A stretch of 43,298 nucleotides of DNA from Pseudomonas viridiflava (GTDB lineage Bacteria; Pseudomonadota; Gammaproteobacteria; Pseudomonadales; Pseudomonadaceae): NCBI RefSeq assembly GCF_003702045.1, contig NZ_RBTP01000077.1, positions 1 through 43,298 of the forward strand. The letters are read 5' to 3'. A program made the translations under genes and the position numbers. The notes below the pieces were generated by a model. It was not told where the DNA came from. It worked only from the letters and a program-made list of their open reading frames with translations, and searched no databases. Within the stretch, counting starts at the first letter, position 1; each line of letters starts with the position of its first letter. This document shows, one piece after another, positions 33,235 to 42,596 of the stretch.

Positions 33235-33723
33235 ATGGAAGGCTTGGTCAAACTGGATCGGATTGATATCAATATCCTGGTAGAGCTCCAGAAAGACGGG
33301 CGCATGACCAACGTCAGCCTCGCCGATGCCGTCGGGCTTTCAGCGAGCCCCTGCCTGCAACGCGTTAAACGTCTGGAGTCGGCGGGTTACATCTCCAGCT
33401 ACAAAGCGCACCTGAATCTGGCGAAGATCACCGAGTCGGTCACGGTATTCACTGAAATCTCCCTCAGCGACCACAAACGCGAAGACTTCGCCAAGTTCGA
33501 AGCCAACATCCGCCATGTGGACGAAGTGCTGGAGTGTCACTTGATCAGCGGTGGCTACGACTACCTGGTGCGCTTCATGACCCGCAGCATCCAGCACTAT
33601 CAGGAAGTGATCGAAGAGCTGCTCGACAAGAACATCGGCATTTCCAAGTATTTCAGCTACATCGTGATCAAATCCCCAGTCATGAAAGACGGCGTCCCCC
33701 TTCGCAAGCTGCTGCGCCACTGA
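33235..33723 (+). CDS. Lrp/AsnC family transcriptional regulator
   Basis: A 162-residue regulator. The winged helix-turn-helix is at about 8-55 (LDRIDINILVELQKDGRMTNVSLADAVGLSASPCLQRVKRLESAGYI). The RAM ligand-binding domain follows (about 70-150), with VLECHLISGGYDYLVRF, the strand-turn-strand that binds amino acids. It lies 47 bp after the HAD-like gene and 0.8 kb after gabT, so it may control that aminotransferase in response to an amino acid. RBS is GAGGTAGGTA just before ATG. No terminator is clear before the REPIN. Confidence 0.93.
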   Translation: MEGLVKLDRIDINILVELQKDGRMTNVSLADAVGLSASPCLQRVKRLESAGYISSYKAHLNLAKITESVTVFTEISLSDHKREDFAKFEANIRHVDEVLECHLISGGYDYLVRFMTRSIQHYQEVIEELLDKNIGISKYFSYIVIKSPVMKDGVPLRKLLRH

Positions 33724-33810
33724 CCCCATGTGACTTAGAGCGCGGGCATGGTCGGTGTGCTTGAGATCGTTGTGTTCGGCCAATGTATCTGAAGATGCAC
33801 CGTTGTGGCC

Positions 33811-33913
33811 GTGGGAGCGGACTTGTCCGCGAAAGCGAGTACATCCGAAAGAGATACAGCGCCAGAAACGCAGTATTCGCGGACAAGCGGAGCGCCGCCC
33901 GGTCCGCTCCCAC
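33811..33913. repeat. REPIN with a 15-bp insertion in one arm
   Basis: The left arm GTGGGAGCGGACTTGTCCGC begins at 33811. The right arm starts as TTCGCGGACAAG (33876-33887) and ends TCCGCTCCCAC (33903-33913), but CGGAGCGCCGCCCGG is inserted at 33888-33902. Without it the arm would mirror the left. The element lies between the convergent lrp and yejF genes and is related to 6202-6291. Confidence 0.88.
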
Positions 33914-33979
33914 GGGCGGCACCGTATTTCTCTATGAGGATCAGAGCGCGGGCACGATGGGTGCGCCCGCAAGTTGCCC

Positions 33980-35563
33980 TCAAGCGAACACCAGCCCTGA
34001 TGAGCGCAGCAACTCCTGGGTGTAAGCCTGCTGCGGTGCGGCGAATATTTCGCGTGAGGGTCCTTGTTCGACCACCTTGCCGTCCTTGATAACAATCAGG
34101 TCATGCGCCAGGGCGTGTACCACTGCCAGGTCATGGCTGATGAACAGGTACGTCAGCCCGTGACGAACCTGCAGGTCACGCAACAGTGCGACGATCTGTT
34201 TCTGCACGGTGCGGTCCAGCGCCGAGGTCGGCTCGTCCAGCAGGATCAGGTCCGGCTCCATCACCAGTGCGCGGGCAATGGAAATACGCTGGCGTTGCCC
34301 GCCGGAAAACTCGTGTGGATAGCGATGACGACTGGCCGGGTCCAGCCCCACTTCGCCCAGCACGCGGATAACCGTTTGCTCACGCTCCTTGGCCGTACCG
34401 ATACCATGCGTGACCAACCCTTCGGCGATGATCTGCGCCACGGTCATGCGCGGGCTCAGGCTGCCGAACGGGTCCTGAAACACCACCTGCAACTGACGAC
34501 GCAACGGACGCATCAAGTGCTGGCTGTGCAGGCTCAGTTCCTTGTTGCCGAAGCGAATGCTGCCTTCCGAATCCACCAGCCGCAGAATGGCCTGACCCAG
34601 GGTCGATTTGCCCGATCCCGATTCGCCGACGATGCCCAGCGTCTTGCCCTTGAGCAGCTCGAAACTCACGCCATCCACGGCCTTCACATACTGCGGCTCG
34701 CGCCTGAACCAGGATTTCGCCAACGGAAACCAGACCTTCAAATCCAGTACCGACAGCAGCGTGTTGCTGTGCGTCGATGGCACCGGCTCGCCGTCGGGTT
34801 CGGCGTTGATCAGTAACTGGCTGTAAGGGTGTTGCGGGCTATCGAACAGGGTCTCGCAGTCAGCCTGTTCAACGATCTCGCCCTCACGCATCACGCAGAC
34901 CCGCTGTGCGATGCGGCGCACCAGGTTGAGGTCGTGGCTGATCAGCAGCAGCGACATGTTCAGCCGCTGTTGCAGGGACTTGAGCAGCTCCAGGATCTTC
35001 ACCTGCACGGTCACGTCCAGCGCCGTAGTCGGCTCGTCCGCGATTAACAGGTCCGGCTCGTTGGCCAGGGCCATCGCGATCATGATGCGTTGGCGTTGCC
35101 CGCCTGACAGTTGATGCGGATAGGCGTTGAGGCGCGACAGCGGATCCCGAATGCCCACCAGCTCCAACAGTTCAACGGTACGACTCAAGGCGGCTTTGCC
35201 CTTCAGGCCCTTGTGGGTGACGAGGATTTCGCCAATCTGCTTCTCGACCGTGTGCAGCGGGTTCAGCGAGCTCATGGGCTCCTGAAAGATCATCGCCACC
35301 CGGTTGCCGCGCAGGCTGCGCAGTTGCTTGTCGCTGGCGCTGACCAGATCCAGCCCGTCGTAGCGAATCGAGCCCTGGGTGCTGACCGTCTTGCCCGGTA
35401 ACAGGCGCAGGATCGAATGCGCCGTCACGGATTTGCCCGAGCCGGATTCGCCCACCAGCGCCAGGCATTCCCCGCGCCGGATGTCGAGGCTCACGCCATG
35501 CACCACTTCTTGGCCGTTGAAGGCAACGCGCAGATCACGTATTTCAATCAGGTTGTCGTGCAT
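33980..35563 (-). CDS. yejF: peptide ABC transporter ATP-binding protein YejF (double ATPase)
   Basis: A 527-residue fusion of two oligopeptide-type ABC ATPases (OppD-like then OppF-like). First half: Walker A GESGSGKSV (38-46), LSGGQ (152-156), LLIADEP (172-178). Second half: Walker A GESGSGKST (313-321), FSGGQ (419-423), LILLDEP (439-445). HPYSQLL and QAYTQELL are the oligopeptide C-terminal motifs after each half. It powers uptake by YejB/YejE. ATG 35563 is one base after the yejE stop and has CGGAG upstream. Last gene of yejABEF. Confidence 0.95.
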   Translation of the reverse strand: MHDNLIEIRDLRVAFNGQEVVHGVSLDIRRGECLALVGESGSGKSVTAHSILRLLPGKTVSTQGSIRYDGLDLVSASDKQLRSLRGNRVAMIFQEPMSSLNPLHTVEKQIGEILVTHKGLKGKAALSRTVELLELVGIRDPLSRLNAYPHQLSGGQRQRIMIAMALANEPDLLIADEPTTALDVTVQVKILELLKSLQQRLNMSLLLISHDLNLVRRIAQRVCVMREGEIVEQADCETLFDSPQHPYSQLLINAEPDGEPVPSTHSNTLLSVLDLKVWFPLAKSWFRREPQYVKAVDGVSFELLKGKTLGIVGESGSGKSTLGQAILRLVDSEGSIRFGNKELSLHSQHLMRPLRRQLQVVFQDPFGSLSPRMTVAQIIAEGLVTHGIGTAKEREQTVIRVLGEVGLDPASRHRYPHEFSGGQRQRISIARALVMEPDLILLDEPTSALDRTVQKQIVALLRDLQVRHGLTYLFISHDLAVVHALAHDLIVIKDGKVVEQGPSREIFAAPQQAYTQELLRSSGLVFA

Positions 35564-35564
35564 G

Positions 35565-36587
35565 TCAGCTCCGGGGATCGAACGCGTCACGGCAGGCTTC
35601 ACCGATGAACACCAACAGGGACAGGATCAGTGCTAGCGCAACGAAGGCGGTCAGGCCCAGCCACGGGGCTTGCAGATTGCGCTTGGCCTCGCCGATCAGT
35701 TCACCCAGCGAGGCGCTGCCCGCAGGCATGCCGAAGCCGAGAAAATCCAGCGCGGTTAGGGTGGCGATGGACCCCGTCACGATGAAGGGCAAATAGGTGA
35801 GGGTGCTGGTCATGGCGTTGGGCAGGATGTGCCGCCACATCAGCGCGGCATCGGTCAGGCCCAGCGCGCGGGCTGCTTTGACGTATTCCAGATTGCGGCC
35901 GCGCAGGAATTCGGCGCGCACCACGTCCACCAGCGACAGCCAGGAGAACAGCGCCATGATCCCCAGCAGCCACCAAAAGTTGGGCGACACGAAGCCCGAC
36001 AGAATGATTAGCAGGTACAGCACGGGTAAACCCGACCATATCTCCTGAATGCGCTGGCCGATCAGGTCGGTCATGCCGCCGTAGTAACCCTGAATCGCCC
36101 CGGCGCAGACCCCGATCACGGTGCTGATCGCGGTCAGCAGCAACGCAAACAGAATCGAAATCCGTGCGCCGAACAGCACCCGCGCCAGCACATCACGCGC
36201 CTGTTCGTCGGTGCCCAGCCAGTTGCGGCCGTCGGGCGGGCTGGGCGAGGGCGCTTCCAGGTCGTAGTTGATGGTGTCGTAGCTGAACGGAATCGGCGCG
36301 AACATCATCCAGCCGTTCTTCGCCGCGATCAGTTGGCGCACATAGTCGCTGCTGTAATCCGGTTCGAAGGGCAGCTCGCCGCCGAAATCGGTTTCCATGT
36401 AGGTGTGAAACGCCGGGTAATATAGCTCGCCGTCATAGCTGAGCAGCAACGGCTTGTCATTGGCGATCAGCTCGCCGCACAGGCACACCAGCATCAGGCC
36501 GACGAAGACCCACAACGACCACCAGCCGCGCCGGTTGGCCTTGAACAGCGCCATGCGTCGCTGGCTCTGGGGAGAGAACTCGAACAT
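35565..36587 (-). CDS. yejE: peptide ABC transporter permease YejE
   Basis: A 340-residue inner-membrane permease of the OppC/DppC class. N-terminal cytoplasmic RRMALFKANRRGWWSLW precedes the first helix. A large periplasmic loop (about 60-130, with LLLSYDGELYYPAFHTYMET and WMMFAPIPFSYDTIN) is characteristic of YejE. Next comes GRNWLGTDEQARDVLARVLFGARIS, and the ATPase-contact loop is YVKAARALGLTDAALMWRHILPNAM. ATG 36587 overlaps the yejB stop (TGATG). The frame is open further upstream to 37379 but there it runs antisense-like in another frame of yejB. Confidence 0.95.
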   Translation of the reverse strand: MFEFSPQSQRRMALFKANRRGWWSLWVFVGLMLVCLCGELIANDKPLLLSYDGELYYPAFHTYMETDFGGELPFEPDYSSDYVRQLIAAKNGWMMFAPIPFSYDTINYDLEAPSPSPPDGRNWLGTDEQARDVLARVLFGARISILFALLLTAISTVIGVCAGAIQGYYGGMTDLIGQRIQEIWSGLPVLYLLIILSGFVSPNFWWLLGIMALFSWLSLVDVVRAEFLRGRNLEYVKAARALGLTDAALMWRHILPNAMTSTLTYLPFIVTGSIATLTALDFLGFGMPAGSASLGELIGEAKRNLQAPWLGLTAFVALALILSLLVFIGEACRDAFDPRS

Positions 36588-37654
36588 CAGGCGCTCCTCG
36601 CGGAAAAATCGATGCGCGGATCGACCAGCATGTAGCACAGGTCGCCCACCAGTTTGATCAGCAGGCCGAACAGGGTGAACAGAAACAGCGTGCCGAACAC
36701 CACGGGGTAGTCCCGCGACACCGCCGCCTCGTAGCTCATGCGCCCAAGCCCGTCGAGGCCGAAAATGGTTTCGATCAGCAGCGAACCGGCGAAGAACACC
36801 TCGATCAGCGCCTGCGGAATTCCCGCGATGACCAGCAGCATGGCGTTGCGGAACACGTGGCCGTACAGCACGCGATGTTCCGTCAACCCCTTGGCCCGCG
36901 CCGTGACCACGTACTGGCGGCTGATCTCGTTGAGAAAGCTGTTTTTGGTCAGGATGGTCAGCGTCGCAAAGCCGCCGATCACCAGCGACGTGACCGGCAG
37001 CACCAAGTGCCACAGGTAGTCCTTCACTTTGCCCCAGGTGCCAAGGCTGTCGGCGTTTTCCGAGAACAACCCTTGCGCCGGAAACCAGCTCAAATAACTG
37101 CCACCGGCAAACACCACGATCAGCAGAATCGCGAACAGAAACGCAGGCGTGGCGTAGCCGATGATCACCAGCGTGCTGCTCCACACATCGAACGCGCTGC
37201 CGTGCCGTACTGCCTTGCGAATCCCTAGCGGAATGGAAATCAGGTAAGTGATCAGCGTCGCCCAGAGCCCGAGTGACAGCGACACCGGGAGCTTCTGCGC
37301 GATCAACTCGGTCACCGGCGCACCGCGAAAGAAGCTGTTGCCGAAGTCCAGTTGCGCGTAGTTCTTGAGCATCAGCCACAGGCGTTCGTGCATCGGTTTA
37401 TCGAAACCGTAATGCTCTTTGATCGACTCGATCAGCGCCGGGTCCAGACCGCGTGTGCTGCGGCTGGCGGTGCCGTTGGAGGCCACTTCGCCGCCACCAC
37501 CTCCTACGCCGTTGGGGCTGAAGCCCTGAATGCGTGCGATAGCCTGTTCTACCGGCCCGCCGGGCGCGGCCTGCACGATCAGGAAGTTCACAATCAGAAT
37601 GGCCAGCAGCGTAGGAATAATCAGCAGCAGGCGTCGTATTACGTATGCCAGCAT
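36587..37654 (-). CDS. yejB: peptide ABC transporter permease YejB
   Basis: A 355-residue permease of the OppB/DppB class with an N-terminal membrane helix (YVIRRLLLIIPTLLAILIVNF). A Gly-rich periplasmic insertion (GVGGGGGEVAS, about 50-60) before YGFDKPMHERLW is typical of YejB. The coupling loop is YVVTARAKGLTEHRVLYGHVFRNAM. It lies one base after yejA and overlaps yejE. YejABEF in enteric bacteria imports peptides including microcin C and helps resist antimicrobial peptides. Confidence 0.95.
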   Translation of the reverse strand: MLAYVIRRLLLIIPTLLAILIVNFLIVQAAPGGPVEQAIARIQGFSPNGVGGGGGEVASNGTASRSTRGLDPALIESIKEHYGFDKPMHERLWLMLKNYAQLDFGNSFFRGAPVTELIAQKLPVSLSLGLWATLITYLISIPLGIRKAVRHGSAFDVWSSTLVIIGYATPAFLFAILLIVVFAGGSYLSWFPAQGLFSENADSLGTWGKVKDYLWHLVLPVTSLVIGGFATLTILTKNSFLNEISRQYVVTARAKGLTEHRVLYGHVFRNAMLLVIAGIPQALIEVFFAGSLLIETIFGLDGLGRMSYEAAVSRDYPVVFGTLFLFTLFGLLIKLVGDLCYMLVDPRIDFSARSA

Positions 37655-37655
37655 C

Positions 37656-39542
37656 TCAATGCTCCTTCGCTGCGAGGGTCTTGCCGTTCAGCTCGGCGGC
37701 TTGTGCGTTGGTGAGCGCTGTCGGGCTGATCTGCCACCAGGTTTCCAGGCCGACGTCGTAGACAGGCGCGGTGTCGGGCCTGCCGAAACGGTTGGCGTAC
37801 ACCAGCGGCGTGCCCTTGGAGAAGTAGTTGGGGATCATGTAGTAACCCCACTGCAGCACCCGATCCAGCGCACGGGCGTAATGCACCATGTCGTTGCGGC
37901 TGTTGGCGGCCACCAGTCCGTCGATCAGGGTGTCGACAGCCGGGTTGCGCAGCACCATCGCGTTGGAACTGCCGACTTCGGTGGCGCTTTGCGAGCCGTA
38001 CAGGTTGTACAGATCCCGGCCCGGCGAGATCAGCGGATTGCCGCTCTTCGGGAAGGTGACCACGATCATGTCGTAGTCGCGGGCATTGAGACGGTTGATG
38101 TACTGCGCCGAGTCGATGCGCAGGAAATCCAGCGTAATGCCGATCTGCGCCAGCGTGCGCTTGTACGGCAGGATCAAACGGTCAAAGCCACCCTGGCCGT
38201 CGAGAAAGCTGAACGCCATCGGCTCGCCCGCTGCATTGACCAGCTTGTTGTTCCTGGGGTGCCATCCCGCTTCGGCCAGCAGCTTGAGGGCCTGCACCTG
38301 CTTGTCGCGGATGTAGCCGCTGCCATCGGTCTTGGGCGGCTGATAGACCTGGGTGAACACCTCGTCCGGGACCTGGCCGCGCAAAGGCTCGAGAATCTTC
38401 AGCTCTGCTTCGTCCGGCAGTGCGGTAGCAGCCATTTCGCTTTTCGGAAAATAGCTTTGCTGGCGCAGGTAGAAACTGCGCATCACCCTGCGATTGATCC
38501 AGTCGAAGTCCCACAGCATCGACAGCGCCTGTCGCACGCGGCGGTCCTTGAAGATCGGGTTGTCCTGATTGAACACAAAACCCTGCGCAGCCACAGGCCG
38601 TTGGGTGGCCAGGATGTTTTTCTGCAAGCGCCCGTCATCAATGGCCGGGCCGCTGTAGCCCACCGTAAAGCCCGACGAAGAAAACTCCCGGTTGTAATCG
38701 AACGCCCCGGCCTGCAGCAGTTGCCGGGCGATTTCCGTGTCGCCGTAGAAATTCACGGTCAGGGTGTCGAAGTTGTACAGGCCGCGACTGACCGGCAGGT
38801 CCTTGCCCCACCAGTCCTTGACCCGTTCGAAGACCACGCTGCGTCCGGCATCGACCTTGGCGACGCGGTACGGCCCGTTGCCCAGCGGTGGCTCGAAACC
38901 GCCGCCGTTGGCGAAGTCCCGGGTTTTCCACCAGTGCTGCGGCAGGATGTGCAGGCTGGCGATGTCGAGGGCCAGCATGCGGTTGAGGTTGTTCTTGAAG
39001 TCGAAACGAATTTGCAGCGGCCCTTCAAGGGTCACGTCCTTCACATCGGCGAACATCGGGCGATAGCTGAAACTGGCCTTGGTGGTCATCAATTCGAAGG
39101 TGTAGCGCACGTCCTCGGCAGTGACCGGCTGGCCGTCGTCAAAGCGTGCTTTGGGGTTGAGGTAGAAACGAACCCACAGACCGTCCGGGGCCACTTCCAT
39201 CTTTTCAGCGATCAGTCCGTAGACCGTATACGGCTCGTCGAGCGACCGATACGCCAGCGGCGAGTTGACCCAAGTGTCCACCTGCACGACACCGATGCCT
39301 TGATCGACGTAAGGGTTGAGGTAGTTGAACTGGCCGATTTCTTCGGCTGAGCGGGTCAGTGTTCCTCCTTTGGGGGCGTCCGGCCTGACGTAATCGAAGT
39401 GCTTGAAGCCAGCCGGGTATTTGGGTGCTTCGCCATAGACAGTCAAGGCATGAGTCGGCGTGGCCAGCGCGACCTGCCAGCAGGTGCACAACACCGCAAC
39501 GCTCAGCAGCAGGCGTCGCAGAAAACGGGTTTGACGCGACAT
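37656..39542 (-). CDS. yejA: peptide-binding periplasmic protein YejA
   Basis: A 628-residue extracellular solute-binding protein, family 5. Signal peptide about 1-28 (LLLSVAVLCTCWQVALA). The mature protein begins HALTVYGEAPKYPAGFKHFDYVRPDAPKGG, the YejA hallmark, followed by FNYLNPYVDQGIG and RFDDGQPVTAEDVRYTFE typical of SBP_bac_5. ATG 39542 is preferred to an upstream in-frame start at 39659, which falls in the TonB receptor terminator region. It starts the yejABEF operon, with about 145 bp of non-coding DNA upstream. Confidence 0.94.
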   Translation of the reverse strand: MSRQTRFLRRLLLSVAVLCTCWQVALATPTHALTVYGEAPKYPAGFKHFDYVRPDAPKGGTLTRSAEEIGQFNYLNPYVDQGIGVVQVDTWVNSPLAYRSLDEPYTVYGLIAEKMEVAPDGLWVRFYLNPKARFDDGQPVTAEDVRYTFELMTTKASFSYRPMFADVKDVTLEGPLQIRFDFKNNLNRMLALDIASLHILPQHWWKTRDFANGGGFEPPLGNGPYRVAKVDAGRSVVFERVKDWWGKDLPVSRGLYNFDTLTVNFYGDTEIARQLLQAGAFDYNREFSSSGFTVGYSGPAIDDGRLQKNILATQRPVAAQGFVFNQDNPIFKDRRVRQALSMLWDFDWINRRVMRSFYLRQQSYFPKSEMAATALPDEAELKILEPLRGQVPDEVFTQVYQPPKTDGSGYIRDKQVQALKLLAEAGWHPRNNKLVNAAGEPMAFSFLDGQGGFDRLILPYKRTLAQIGITLDFLRIDSAQYINRLNARDYDMIVVTFPKSGNPLISPGRDLYNLYGSQSATEVGSSNAMVLRNPAVDTLIDGLVAANSRNDMVHYARALDRVLQWGYYMIPNYFSKGTPLVYANRFGRPDTAPVYDVGLETWWQISPTALTNAQAAELNGKTLAAKEH

Positions 39543-39590
39543 GATGGGGCTATCCTCGTGCGCACTTATGACGCCATGCGGCGAAAAAGA

Positions 39591-39629
39591 CCTCCGGCCG
39601 GGGAAGGTGGATGAACCTGTGGCCGGAGG
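39591..39629 (-). terminator. rho-independent terminator between the TonB receptor and yejA
   Basis: CCTCCGGCC and GGCCGGAGG are perfect 9-bp arms around 21 nt. On the minus strand the stem is followed by TCTTTTT, making it the functional end of the receptor transcript. Read-through into yejA would be reduced. Confidence 0.75.
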
Positions 39630-39646
39630 GGGCGAGCTCGCAAACC

Positions 39647-39681
39647 AGACGCGACCCACGGAGCGGGTGTGGGTCGCGTCT
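39647..39681 (-). terminator. strong hairpin just after the TonB receptor gene
   Basis: AGACGCGACCCAC and GTGGGTCGCGTCT are perfect 13-bp arms around a 9-nt loop. It lies 6 nt past the receptor stop codon (39688). The minus-strand sequence after it (GGTTTGCG) has only a short T-run, so it may protect the mRNA end or act with the next hairpin. Confidence 0.65.
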
Positions 39682-39687
39682 TCACCC

Positions 39688-42405
39688 TCAGAAGTGATAC
39701 GTCATGCGTGCGAACAGCGTGCGGCCCAGCGGGTCGGCGTAACGTGGGTCGTAGCCGGACTGGAAGTTGTAGGCCTGGTTTGAGAACGGCGGATTGCGGT
39801 CAAACATATTGCGCAGGCCCGCATCGACGTCCAGCACCTTGTCGAAAGTGTGCCCGACCGACAGGTCCCACAGCGCATACGAGGCGACCCGTGCGTTAGT
39901 GGTGCGGTCGTAATCGTTGTAGCCGGTGGTGAAGCGGTTGGTGATGGATGCGCGGGTATTGCCCAACGACCAGGAACCTACCAGCACGTGCTTCCAGCGT
40001 GCGATCACACCGTCACCCTGGAAGTCGCCGACCTTGTCGGTGTACGGGCCGTCGATGATGTTCTGGAAGTCATAACGGGTCACGTAAGTGCCGGTCATGC
40101 CCAGACCGAACTGGCCATAAGGCGTGTTCGGAAAGCGATAATCGAGGCTGACGTCCACACCGCTGGTCTTGACGATCCCCAGGTTGGCGTTGCCGGTCAC
40201 GATGTTGGCGATAGAACCGTCAGCATTGCGCACGTAGCGATCGGCATAAGTGCTCGGGTCATCGAAGACGGCCGACTCGGGGAACGACTGAATCTGGTTG
40301 GAAATGTGAATCCACCAAAAATCCAGGCCCATAGAGAGGTTGCTGACCGGCTGGTACACGAAGCCCAGCGTCACGTTACGGGCTTTTTCCGGCGCCAGTT
40401 CGGTGTTGCCGCCGCTGTTATTGAGGAACTGTTGCGCACAGTCACGGCCGGCGTTGCCGCCGGGCTGCACGGTGCCGCCCGCACACAACACAGGGTCGTT
40501 GTAATAACCCTGGCTGAACGTCGTGCTGCGTGGCGCGTACAGCTCATAGAGCGACGGCGCACGGAAGCCTTCGCTGTAGGCCCCACGGACCACCAGTTGC
40601 TTGACTGGCTGATAGCGGAACGAGTATTTGGGGTTTGTGGTGCTGCCGAAGTCGCTGTACTTGTCGTGACGAACCGCTGCGCTCAATTCCAGGCTGTCCA
40701 GCACCGGCACGTTCAACTCGGCGTATTCGGCTTTCACGCTGCGCTCACCCGATACGCTGCCCGCCGCGTCTGCGCCCAGGCTGCTGACGTCGTTGACGAA
40801 GGCTTCGTACTGCTGATGCATCTTCTCTTTACGGTATTCGCCACCCAGCGCCAAGCCAGCCGGGCCTGCGCCAAACCAGTCGCCAATCTCCCGACTGATA
40901 CGTCCGTCGATTCCGGCCACGCGGCCTACGGCGCTGGAGTATTGCCCGTGGTATTCGTTGGCATCAATCAGCGCCTGACCGGCCGCCGTTTGCGGCCCGA
41001 ACGGGTTGATCACGCCGTTGGCCAAGCCATTGATCATCGCCGCGTCACTGACGTAGCCATCGGTCAGAGTGGACAGCACCTTGTTCTGGTTGTAGGAAGC
41101 ACCTACGTTGTAATCCCAACCGCCCACCAGACCGTCGAAGTTGAGCAGAAAGCGCTGGCTGGTGTTCTGGTCACTTGAACCACGAGGTCCTGCTGCGGTT
41201 TCGCGCCATGCGGTGTCGACTGGTTGCGTGGGGTCGAGTGTGAAATTAGTCGGCGCCGGGGTGATGCCGTTGCCTGGATAAAACGGCGAGGACGAATCCA
41301 GAGAAAGGCCCGTGAGCGGTGCCGGACCAATATCTGTGTGGTTATTGTTGCGCGCCCAGAAGTATTCAAGGCTGACGTTGTGGTCGTCGGCCAGCTTGCC
41401 GGTGGCCTTGCCGAAGAACGAAGTCTTTTCGGTCTGCGGAATCAGGTCGATGTACTCGCGGGTGCTGAACCGGCAGATGCCATTGCGGGCGATCAGGTTA
41501 GGTCCGGAGCAGTTAGTGCCCAGCGGGTTGGAAGAGTTATCGCCCTGGAAATAGTTGCCGGGGTACGCCGTGCCGGACGTCTGGTTGAGGCCGCGGCCTG
41601 GTACAAAATCACGTGCAAACGAGCGGTCATTGGCGTCCAGGTTCTGCTGCTTGTTGTAGTTGACCACGCCCATCACGTTGAAGCGGTCTTCTTCCAGATC
41701 ACCGAAGCCCCAGCTGGCGCTCATGTCTTTGGTCGCGCCGCCGCCACTGTGGGTCGGGGTTTCGCCGCCCAGTGTCAAGGAGCCATCGGTGAGGGTCTTC
41801 TTGGTAATGAAGTTGATCACCCCGCCAATGGCGTCGGTGCCGTACAGCGCCGATGCGCCATCACGCAAGACTTCAACCCGGTCGATAGCAGCGAACGGAA
41901 TCATGTTCAGGTCGATCGCGCTGCCGTTCGGCGAGCCGACGCCTGATATAGCGTTGTTGGCCAGACGGCGTCCGTTGAGCAGCACCAGTGTCTTATTGGG
42001 ACCAATGCCGCGCATGTCAGCGAAGGATGCGCCACCTGTGCCTGCACCGATTGAGCCTGCGCTGTTATTGATCGACTGACTGCCGGTAATGCGCTGGACC
42101 ATTTCCTGGGTGGTGGTCACGCCCTGTTTCTTCAGGTCATCGGCCCGCAGGATAGTGATTGGCACGGCGGTTTCGGCGTCGACCCGGCGAATCGCCGAAC
42201 CGGTCACTTCAACGCGTTGCAACTGAGTCGTGGCTGGCACGACGGCGGCAGCGGATACGGACTCGGTGGCGGTGTCTGCTTCGACAGCGTCAGCCGCATG
42301 GGCACCGCTCATGCCCATCGCCAGGACGCACAGCAGCGCGCGAGGGTGACGGCGGACCGCGAGGGCCAGTGGCTTGAGGGTGTATCCGGGAAGATTCATC
42401 AGCAT
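39688..42405 (-). CDS. TonB-dependent outer-membrane receptor
   Basis: A 905-residue receptor. Signal peptide about 1-37 (CVLAMGMSGAHA). The segment QLQRVEVTGSAIRRVDAET (about 62-80) is the TonB-box/plug start; the plug continues with ITGSQSINNSAGSIG, MRGIGPNKTLVLLNGRRL and VEVLRDGASALYGTDAIGGVINFITKK, after which comes a large 22-strand barrel ending MTYHF (terminal Phe). This plug style (GSxIRR, NGRRL, DGASALYGTDAIGG) is that of the large receptors common in Xanthomonas and Caulobacter, not the typical siderophore receptors. ExbD/ExbB lie just upstream and yejABEF downstream, so a peptide-like substrate is possible. A second ATG at 42399 is an alternative start. Confidence 0.93.
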   Translation of the reverse strand: MLMNLPGYTLKPLALAVRRHPRALLCVLAMGMSGAHAADAVEADTATESVSAAAVVPATTQLQRVEVTGSAIRRVDAETAVPITILRADDLKKQGVTTTQEMVQRITGSQSINNSAGSIGAGTGGASFADMRGIGPNKTLVLLNGRRLANNAISGVGSPNGSAIDLNMIPFAAIDRVEVLRDGASALYGTDAIGGVINFITKKTLTDGSLTLGGETPTHSGGGATKDMSASWGFGDLEEDRFNVMGVVNYNKQQNLDANDRSFARDFVPGRGLNQTSGTAYPGNYFQGDNSSNPLGTNCSGPNLIARNGICRFSTREYIDLIPQTEKTSFFGKATGKLADDHNVSLEYFWARNNNHTDIGPAPLTGLSLDSSSPFYPGNGITPAPTNFTLDPTQPVDTAWRETAAGPRGSSDQNTSQRFLLNFDGLVGGWDYNVGASYNQNKVLSTLTDGYVSDAAMINGLANGVINPFGPQTAAGQALIDANEYHGQYSSAVGRVAGIDGRISREIGDWFGAGPAGLALGGEYRKEKMHQQYEAFVNDVSSLGADAAGSVSGERSVKAEYAELNVPVLDSLELSAAVRHDKYSDFGSTTNPKYSFRYQPVKQLVVRGAYSEGFRAPSLYELYAPRSTTFSQGYYNDPVLCAGGTVQPGGNAGRDCAQQFLNNSGGNTELAPEKARNVTLGFVYQPVSNLSMGLDFWWIHISNQIQSFPESAVFDDPSTYADRYVRNADGSIANIVTGNANLGIVKTSGVDVSLDYRFPNTPYGQFGLGMTGTYVTRYDFQNIIDGPYTDKVGDFQGDGVIARWKHVLVGSWSLGNTRASITNRFTTGYNDYDRTTNARVASYALWDLSVGHTFDKVLDVDAGLRNMFDRNPPFSNQAYNFQSGYDPRYADPLGRTLFARMTYHF

Positions 42406-42568
42406 GGTTATTTCCGACTTGGTCCAGACATTATTGAAATGGCCTTGTGAGCCCTCTGTTCCTGCGCGGTTGTGCCGTGCGGGAGTTCCACTGCGTTGTT
42501 TTCCAGCAAGCCGCTCCCCTCCAAGGGCTTTTCAGCCCACGGACAACCGTTTCAGGAGAGGCGGGTCA

Positions 42569-42593
42569 GAGGGTTTCGCCGGGCGAAACCCTC
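42569..42593. terminator. perfect hairpin between exbD and the TonB receptor gene
   Basis: GAGGGTTTCGCC and GGGCGAAACCCTC pair over nearly their full length, 3 nt after the exbD stop. The minus strand has no T-run after it, so it may be a partial terminator or an mRNA-stability structure that sets the receptor-to-ExbD ratio. Confidence 0.5.
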
Positions 42594-42596
42594 AAT

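Noticed and set aside
35565..37379. Extended frame upstream of yejE
   Set aside because: The part above 36587 lies within yejB in another frame and reads as low-quality Arg/Gly-rich sequence; the ATG overlapping the yejB stop is the sensible start.
37530..39350. Long open frame (606 codons) on the plus strand opposite yejA
   Set aside because: Antisense shadow of a high-GC gene; no motifs, no RBS, and yejA is unambiguous.
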